Origin: an uncultured Lachnospiraceae bacterium
GTDB lineage: Bacteria > Bacillota > Clostridia > Lachnospirales > Lachnospiraceae
DNA: 53,688 nucleotides
Assembly: GCA_910585205.1 (NCBI GenBank)
Contig: CAJUCC010000018.1
Span: forward strand, 1-53,688
Direction: 5' to 3'
In this document: piece after piece, positions 48,150-53,688 of the stretch
How positions within the stretch are numbered: the first letter of the stretch is position 1
How the letters are laid out: each line of letters opens with the position of its first letter
Translations under genes and position numbers: made by a program
The notes under the pieces: generated by a model
What the model saw: the letters and a program-made list of their open reading frames with translations, nothing else
What the model was told of the DNA's origin: nothing
Database searches by the model: none

Positions 48150-50390
48150 TCACACGCCTCTTACTTTGGTTCCTTTGGTATCCCGTTTTCCGCTCTTCAC
48201 TTTCTGTAAATCCAGCGTCCTGTTCTGAAAAGGTATCGTATCCGCCGTGCCGGCGCCGGTATAATACACCGCCTTCACCATATCGTCTTCGCCCAGTTTC
48301 ATTCCCCGCACACCGAGCGCATTTTTTTTCTTTTCCGGAATCTCTTCCAGCGAAAATTTCAGAAAATATCCGCCCTCGGTCTGTAATACAATATCGCGCT
48401 GTTCCCCAAGCGGCGTTACATCGACCACCGCGTCCCCTTCCTGCAGTTTCGTCGCCGCCACCATACGCTTTGCCACGTCGAATTCCCCGCCGTCCACGAT
48501 TTTTACCATCGCCAGCTTTGTGACAAAGAGTACCCGGCGCAGATGCAGCTCCCGCTGGTCCGCAGCATATACAATCTGCTCCGCAGAGGAATCATAATTG
48601 CTGATGTTGTCAAGCGGCACACCCTTATCCCGGAATTTTCCGAACGGCACGTCCATAACCTTGATCGTATGCAGCGCCCCGGTATCGGTAAAGAGACAGA
48701 TACGGCCGGTATTCTTACAGGAAAAGACAAAGCGGTTCTCCCCGTCCGCCGCTTCCCGGTTCCGCTCATACGTCGCCGTATCAATCGTTCTCGCATAGCC
48801 GAAACGATCAAGCAAAAAGACGACATCCATCTCCTCCGGTTTCTTTTCCGCAAAGACAGCTTCCGCGCCGTCCTCCACGACCGTGCGCCGTTTTCTCCTG
48901 TAAGCCTTCTTCACCTCTTCCAGCTCATGCAAGATCACGGTCGCCATGGAATCTCTGCGCTCCAGAATGTCTTCGTAGCGGTAAATATTGGCAAGCGTTT
49001 CCTCATGTTCCTTTACAAGCGCGTCGAGCTCCAGCCCGATCAGTTTGTACAGCCGCATTTCCAGAATGGCGTTTGCCTGCCGCTCGGTAAAGCGCAGCAT
49101 CTGCGCCATCACCTGCGACTCCCGGGATTTGAACCGGATGCCTTCCGTTACACCCTCCACCAGACAGTTTTTCGCCATGGCGCGGTCCCGGGAACCCCGC
49201 AGTATTTCGATAATAAGATCGATCACATTGCAGGCTTTAATCAGCCCTTCCTGAATCTCCTTTTTCTCCTGCTCCCGCGCCAGCAGCGTCGTGTACTTCC
49301 GCTCCGTCAGTTCGAACTGGAAATCCGCGCTCGCTTTGATAATTTCCTTCAGCCCCATCGTCTCCGGGCGTCCCTGCGAGATGGCGAGCATATTGACACC
49401 GAACGTATCTTCCAGACGCGTCTTTTTGTAGAGCATATTTTTAAAGTTTTCCACATCCGCGTCTTTTCGCAGTTCGATCACGATGCGGATGCCCTCTTTC
49501 GAAGACTGGTTGGAAATATCGACAATATCCGCGGTCTTTTTCGTCTCCGCCAGCGCCGCCACATCGGACAGAAATCTGGAAATGCCGGAACCGATCATCG
49601 GATAAGGGATCTCGGTGATAATCAGATTGATACGGCCGCTCTTTCCCTTTTCCGTCTCAATTCTGCCCCGGACTTTGACCTTCCCCGTCCCCGTCTCATA
49701 GATCCCGCACAGTTCCGATTTGTTGATAATAATGCCCCCGGTCGGAAAATCCGGGCCTTTGATATATTTCATCAGTCCGCCGGTGTCAATGGCAGGATTC
49801 TGAATATACGCTTTCACGGCATTGATGACTTCTTCCAGATTATGGGGCGGAATACTGGTGGCCATGCCGACCGCAATGCCCTCCGCGCCGTTAATCAGCA
49901 GATTGGGAATCCGCACCGGCAAAACGGACGGCTCCCGCTCTGTCTCGTCAAAGTTGGGAATAAAATCCACAACATTTTTGTCCAGATCGGCCAGAAATGC
50001 TTCCTGTGTAATCCGCTGCAGCCGCGCCTCCGTATAACGCATGGCCGCCGCGCCGTCTCCCTCGATATTGCCGAAATTGCCGTGGCCGTCGATCAGAGGC
50101 AGCCCTTTTTTAAATTCCTGTGTCATCACCACGAGCGCCTCATAGATCGAGCTGTCTCCATGGGGATGGTATTTTCCCATCGTATCGCCCACGATACGCG
50201 CACTCTTGCGGTAGGGCCTGTCATAACGGATACCCAGTTCATACATATCATAAAGTGTCCGCCGCTGTACCGGTTTCAGACCGTCTCGCACATCGGGCAG
50301 CGCCCGGGCAATAATCACGCTCATGGCATAATCGATATAGGATTTCTGCATCACTTCCGAATATTCGGTTTTGATAATTCTCTCGTCCAT
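48150..50390 (-). CDS. parC: Type II topoisomerase A subunit, ParC/topoisomerase IV-like
   Basis: The protein cleaves and rejoins DNA through catalytic Tyr119 (MRYTEA). The 746-residue protein has the winged helix domain with the quinolone region GKYHPHGDSSIYE, whose Ser80 and Glu84 are the positions mutated in resistant ParC. The long coiled-coil gate and a C-terminal beta-propeller follow. The GyrA box (QRRGGKG-like) is absent; KKKNALGVRG is the nearest stretch. This argues for a decatenating topoisomerase IV rather than gyrase. The neighbouring gene supplies the B subunit, 12 bases upstream. Confidence 0.88.
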   Translation of the reverse strand: MDERIIKTEYSEVMQKSYIDYAMSVIIARALPDVRDGLKPVQRRTLYDMYELGIRYDRPYRKSARIVGDTMGKYHPHGDSSIYEALVVMTQEFKKGLPLIDGHGNFGNIEGDGAAAMRYTEARLQRITQEAFLADLDKNVVDFIPNFDETEREPSVLPVRIPNLLINGAEGIAVGMATSIPPHNLEEVINAVKAYIQNPAIDTGGLMKYIKGPDFPTGGIIINKSELCGIYETGTGKVKVRGRIETEKGKSGRINLIITEIPYPMIGSGISRFLSDVAALAETKKTADIVDISNQSSKEGIRIVIELRKDADVENFKNMLYKKTRLEDTFGVNMLAISQGRPETMGLKEIIKASADFQFELTERKYTTLLAREQEKKEIQEGLIKACNVIDLIIEILRGSRDRAMAKNCLVEGVTEGIRFKSRESQVMAQMLRFTERQANAILEMRLYKLIGLELDALVKEHEETLANIYRYEDILERRDSMATVILHELEEVKKAYRRKRRTVVEDGAEAVFAEKKPEEMDVVFLLDRFGYARTIDTATYERNREAADGENRFVFSCKNTGRICLFTDTGALHTIKVMDVPFGKFRDKGVPLDNISNYDSSAEQIVYAADQRELHLRRVLFVTKLAMVKIVDGGEFDVAKRMVAATKLQEGDAVVDVTPLGEQRDIVLQTEGGYFLKFSLEEIPEKKKNALGVRGMKLGEDDMVKAVYYTGAGTADTIPFQNRTLDLQKVKSGKRDTKGTKVRGV

Positions 50391-50402
50391 TTGTCACGGC
50401 TC

Positions 50403-52325
50403 CTATATATCAAGCTGTGCATCGGTGGCATGCCGATAGATAAATGATTTCCGGGGCGGCACTTCCGTCCCCATCAGCATTCCCGTCACATCGGAAGCCA
50501 TACGGGCATCCTCAATTTCCACCAGTTTCAGCATCCGCGTCTCGGGATTGAGTGTCGTCTCCCAGAGCTGTTCCGCATCCATCTCTCCCAGACCCTTGTA
50601 CCGCTGCAGCGTAAACGGTCCCTTATGCCGTTTCCGGTAGCGCTCCAACGCCTTGTCGTCATACAGATATTCCTCTGCGCCTTTGGACGGCATGGCCTTA
50701 TATAACGGCGGCATGGCGATATAAACGTGGCCTTCATAGATCAGCTCCGGCATAAACCGGTAAAAGAGTGTCAGAAGCAGCGTGGAAATGTGCGCACCGT
50801 CCACATCCGCATCGGCCATGATAATAATCTTGTCATACCGCAGTTTCGTAATGTCAAAATCATTGCCGTATCCTTCGGAAAAGCCGCAGCCAAAGGCGTT
50901 AATCATCGTCTTGATCTCCGCATTGGCAAGCACTTTGTCGATGCTGGCCTTTTCCACGTTCAATATCTTGCCGCGGATGGGCAAAATGGCCTGATAGAGA
51001 CGATTACGGGCCGTTTTTGCACTGCCGCCCGCAGAGTCTCCCTCCACAATGAAAATTTCGCATTTCGATGCGTCCCTGCTCTCGCAATTGGCCAGCTTTC
51101 CGTTCGAATCAAAGGAAAATTTCTGCCTGGTAAGCATATTGGTTTTGGCCTTTTCCTCTGTCTTGCGGATTTTCGCCGCTTTTTCCGCACAGCCGATAAT
51201 GTGTTTCAAAACTTCCAGATTGCGGTCGAAATACCGCTGTATCTCATCCCCCGTCACTTTGGCCACCGCTTTGGACGCATCCTGATTGTCCAGCTTCGTC
51301 TTGGTCTGTCCCTCAAAACGGGGATCGGGATGCTTGATGGACACCACCGCCGTCATGCCGTTGCGCACATCGGCTCCCGTAAAGTTCACGTCTTTTTCCT
51401 TTAATATGTTCAGCTCCCGCGCATAATTATTGATGACCGAAGTAAACACCGTCTTAAATCCGGTCAGATGGGTTCCGCCTTCCGCATTGTAAATATTGTT
51501 ACAGAACCCGAGTATATTTTCATGAAATTCGTTGACATACTGAAACGCCACCTCCACGGAAATGCCCTCGCTCTCCCCGCTGCAATAGATGACATCGTGG
51601 ATTGTCTCCTTCGACTTATTCATGTCCTTGATAAATCCGGTAATGCCGTCCGGTTCATGAAATTCCAGAATTTCCGGCTCTTCTTTCCGCCTGTCCTCAA
51701 ATACGATCGTCAGCGCCGGATTCAGATATGCCGTCTCGTGCAGACGGCTCTTCACCTCGTCTTCTTTGAAACGCGTGCGGTCAAAGATTGTGTCATCCGG
51801 CAGAAACGTAATGGTCGTTCCCGTCTCCCGCGTCCTGCCGACAACGGGCAGCAAACCGCCCTGCAGCTCCGTAATCGGGTTTCCCCGCTCATACCGGTCC
51901 TCATAGATATGTCCGTCACGCTTGACCTGCACGGTCAACCATGTGGAGAGAGCATTGACAACAGAGGAACCGACGCCGTGCAGACCGCCGCTTGTCTTAT
52001 AGGAAGCATCGTCAAATTTGCCGCCGGCATGCAGTGTCGTAAAGACCAGCCGTTCTGCGCTGATACCCTTTTCATGCATTCCCACCGGAATCCCCCGTCC
52101 GTTATCGGAAACCGTGGCAGAACCGTCCGCATGCAGCGTCACGGTAATCATACTGCAGTGCCCGGCCAAATGCTCGTCCACCGCGTTGTCCACAATCTCA
52201 TAAATCAGATGGTTCAGCCCTTTCGTCGATACACTCCCGATATACATGCCCGGGCGCATCCGCACCGCTTCCAGCCCTTCCAGCACCGTAATGCTGGACG
52301 CGTCATAGGTCTCCTTATTCGCCAT
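50403..52325 (-). CDS. parE: Type II topoisomerase B subunit, ParE/GyrB family
   Basis: This is the ATPase and TOPRIM subunit. The 640-residue protein from the ATG at 52325 has a GHKL ATPase domain with VDNAVDEHLAG and LHGVGSSVVNALS, a transducer domain, and the TOPRIM motifs EGDSAGGSAK and DADVDGAHI. It ends in PPRKSFIYRHA, typical of the family. The frame extends 7 codons upstream to a TTG; the ATG has the GAGAGAGG ribosome site. It forms an operon with the A subunit, so ParE is the likely function. Confidence 0.9.
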   Translation of the reverse strand: MANKETYDASSITVLEGLEAVRMRPGMYIGSVSTKGLNHLIYEIVDNAVDEHLAGHCSMITVTLHADGSATVSDNGRGIPVGMHEKGISAERLVFTTLHAGGKFDDASYKTSGGLHGVGSSVVNALSTWLTVQVKRDGHIYEDRYERGNPITELQGGLLPVVGRTRETGTTITFLPDDTIFDRTRFKEDEVKSRLHETAYLNPALTIVFEDRRKEEPEILEFHEPDGITGFIKDMNKSKETIHDVIYCSGESEGISVEVAFQYVNEFHENILGFCNNIYNAEGGTHLTGFKTVFTSVINNYARELNILKEKDVNFTGADVRNGMTAVVSIKHPDPRFEGQTKTKLDNQDASKAVAKVTGDEIQRYFDRNLEVLKHIIGCAEKAAKIRKTEEKAKTNMLTRQKFSFDSNGKLANCESRDASKCEIFIVEGDSAGGSAKTARNRLYQAILPIRGKILNVEKASIDKVLANAEIKTMINAFGCGFSEGYGNDFDITKLRYDKIIIMADADVDGAHISTLLLTLFYRFMPELIYEGHVYIAMPPLYKAMPSKGAEEYLYDDKALERYRKRHKGPFTLQRYKGLGEMDAEQLWETTLNPETRMLKLVEIEDARMASDVTGMLMGTEVPPRKSFIYRHATDAQLDI

Positions 52326-52363
52326 GCCAGTAACCTCTCTCCGCAAAATTTATCCTTTACAAA

Positions 52364-52391
52364 TATATACCAAACGGGAGAGGTTCGTCAA
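52364..52391 (-). promoter_or_regulatory. parE-parC promoter
   Basis: On the minus strand, TTGACG (52391-52386), 16 bases and TATATA (52369-52364) form a plausible promoter for the topoisomerase operon, 39 bases upstream of the parE ATG. Confidence 0.55.
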
Positions 52392-52431
52392 ATACTGTTT
52401 TGTCCGAATGATACGGGACGGGTTTCACCCC

Positions 52432-53688
52432 TCACGACAACCCGATCATATCATAGACAGCCTTCATATCCGTATGCTCCCGCACAATATCCGCCAGCAG
52501 GTCATACTGGCTGTTCTTATAAGTCAGATAATCCATCTGTCTTTTGCCGGTCCATGCCAGTCCCTTTCTGTCGAACAGAAGCTGAATCAGGTTATTTCGA
52601 AAGTTTCCGGACTCAAACATGCCGTGCACATAGGTGCCCATGCAGTTTCCCGATACATAACCGTCCAATTGGACAGTATTGTCGTCCAGATGGGTGATTT
52701 CCGTCAGCCATTCCGTCTCCTCCATGCTCTCCGTATGCCCCATATGGATCTCATAACCGGTAAAATTACTGCCCGAGAGGAACTGGAAAACCGGATTACC
52801 CGCTCCGGCAATGGCGCGTACCGTTCCCGAAATCCGGCTGCGGACTTTCATTTCCTCAAATACGGTGCGCAGCGGAAGCAGACCCATACCTTTCATCTTT
52901 CCCGTCCATTCGATACAGTGCGGATCCGAGAGCTCCCGGCCCATCATCTGAAATCCGCCGCAGATTCCCATCAACAGGCTTGTCCCGTCATGCACCAGCC
53001 GTATCACCTTTTTCTCGATTCCGTTTTCCCGCATCCAGTACAGATCGTGCATGGTATTCTTTGTTCCCGGCAGCAAAATCAGATCCGGCGATCCCAGTTC
53101 CCGGGGTGTGGAGATATAACGCAGGGAGACATTTTCAATATTTTCCAGCGGATTAAAATCGGTAAAATTCGATATGTGAGGCAGGCGGATTACCGCAATA
53201 TCGATCAGTTCGGGACGTCTGCCCGACAAAAGCCGCTCCGCCATGGAATCTTCGTCATCAAGATCCAGTTCCGTGTACGGAATAACGCCGACAACGGGAA
53301 TGCGGCACTTCCGATACAGCATATCCAGCCCCGGTTCCAGAAGCCTGCGGTCTCCGCGGAACTTATTCATGATAAAGCCCCTGACCCGCCTGCGCTCCGA
53401 CTCTTCCAACAGGCCGATCGTGCCGTAAAGCTGTGCAAAGACGCCGCCTCTGTCAATATCGCCGATCAGCAAAACCGGCGCATCCACCAGCTCTGCCAGC
53501 CCCATATTCACAATGTCGTGCTCCTTCAGGTTAATCTCCGCAGGGCTGCCCGCTCCTTCGATCACAATCACACCGTACTTTTTTTCCAGCTTCCGGTATG
53601 CTTCCAGCACATGGGGAATCCACTCCCGTTTTCTGTGCTGATATTCTCCGGCCTGCATATTGCCCACGACTTCCCCGTTTACAATGAC
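52432..53688 (-). CDS. cobQ: Cobyric acid synthase, partial at window edge
   Basis: CobQ amidates adenosylcobyrinic acid a,c-diamide at four positions during vitamin B12 synthesis. The visible 418 residues are the C-terminal part; the gene runs off the end of the window, so the N-terminus and the P-loop are missing. Features are VIEGAGSPAEINL, LIGDIDRGGVFAQLYGT, and a class I glutamine amidotransferase domain with cysteine in GICGGFQMMG and histidine in GTYVHGMFES. Other cob genes are probably beyond the edge. Confidence 0.95.
   Translation of the reverse strand, partial: VIVNGEVVGNMQAGEYQHRKREWIPHVLEAYRKLEKKYGVIVIEGAGSPAEINLKEHDIVNMGLAELVDAPVLLIGDIDRGGVFAQLYGTIGLLEESERRRVRGFIMNKFRGDRRLLEPGLDMLYRKCRIPVVGVIPYTELDLDDEDSMAERLLSGRRPELIDIAVIRLPHISNFTDFNPLENIENVSLRYISTPRELGSPDLILLPGTKNTMHDLYWMRENGIEKKVIRLVHDGTSLLMGICGGFQMMGRELSDPHCIEWTGKMKGMGLLPLRTVFEEMKVRSRISGTVRAIAGAGNPVFQFLSGSNFTGYEIHMGHTESMEETEWLTEITHLDDNTVQLDGYVSGNCMGTYVHGMFESGNFRNNLIQLLFDRKGLAWTGKRQMDYLTYKNSQYDLLADIVREHTDMKAVYDMIGLS

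Noticed and set aside
48543..50447. 634-codon open frame on the plus strand across the ParC gene
   Set aside because: It lies antisense to a gene with clear topoisomerase motifs, has no ribosome site and no recognisable domain, and its composition is that of a reverse-strand shadow.
1..53688. CRISPR array, rRNA or tRNA genes, and insertion sequences
   Set aside because: I looked for regularly spaced direct repeats, cloverleaf-like sequences and inverted-repeat-bounded transposases and saw none.

Overview
This window reads as a chromosomal core segment of a Gram-positive, spore-forming member of the Firmicutes (class Clostridia), most probably a Lachnospiraceae-type bacterium. The evidence is a lipoprotein-rich single-membrane gene set, SepF with MinDE, a YlbJ-type sporulation membrane protein, the L21-Prp-L27-Obg cluster with an N-terminally extended L27, a short HisG paired with HisZ, PurO-type IMP cyclohydrolase, and a LexA/YneA SOS divergon with Firmicutes-type SOS boxes. 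Base composition looks near 50% GC throughout. I saw no rRNA, tRNA, CRISPR array, insertion sequence or prophage. No gap between genes exceeds about 200 bases.

Layout, left half (mainly + strand). Positions 20-3614 hold a division and wall cluster: minD, minE, rodA-like, mgsA and a DacA-like lipoprotein carboxypeptidase. A small P-loop protein follows with its own promoter and terminator. Positions 4244-9569 hold an HlyD-like adaptor, yggS, sepF, aroB, lspA and an rluD-type synthase. Positions 9761-12006 hold an unknown 177-residue gene translationally coupled to cstA. A cytidylate-kinase-like gene, an NhaC antiporter, the purine pair purO plus stand-alone AICAR transformylase, an AI-2E family transporter, dtd and a Xer-type recombinase continue to 19395. 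A divergent SOS control region (19755-19951) separates a YneA-like LysM gene (-) from lexA (+).

Layout, right half (mainly - strand). Reading in the direction of transcription, 29932 to 20681 carries a small membrane protein, a B12-binding-type radical SAM protein with its DUF2344 partner, RNase E/G, a Nudix hydrolase, then rplU-prp-rpmA, obg, yhbY, nadD, yqeK and rsfS. A GH25 lysozyme with a long repeat domain precedes it. The his operon hisZ-hisG-hisD-hisIE (36372 to 31979) starts at a near-consensus promoter overlapped by a perfect palindrome. Next come recU, a MATE transporter and a divergent AraC regulator, an RluA-type synthase, an unknown Cys-rich membrane protein, an SDR, a YgiQ radical SAM protein and a HAD phosphatase. 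The rest is ylbJ (+), an N-acetylmuramoyl-L-alanine amidase, a coiled-coil protein, coaD, rsmD, a ParC/ParE-like topoisomerase pair, and cobQ cut by the window edge.

Most of the window is ordinary housekeeping. The points most worth a second look are the HisIE protein fused to a degenerate HisA/HisF-like barrel, the palindromic his operator, the PurO plus AICAR transformylase arrangement, the four-site SOS divergon, a promoter embedded in a terminator upstream of nhaC, and several conserved-looking unknown genes (3700, 9761, 40431, 46475). I did not find a clear new multi-gene system.
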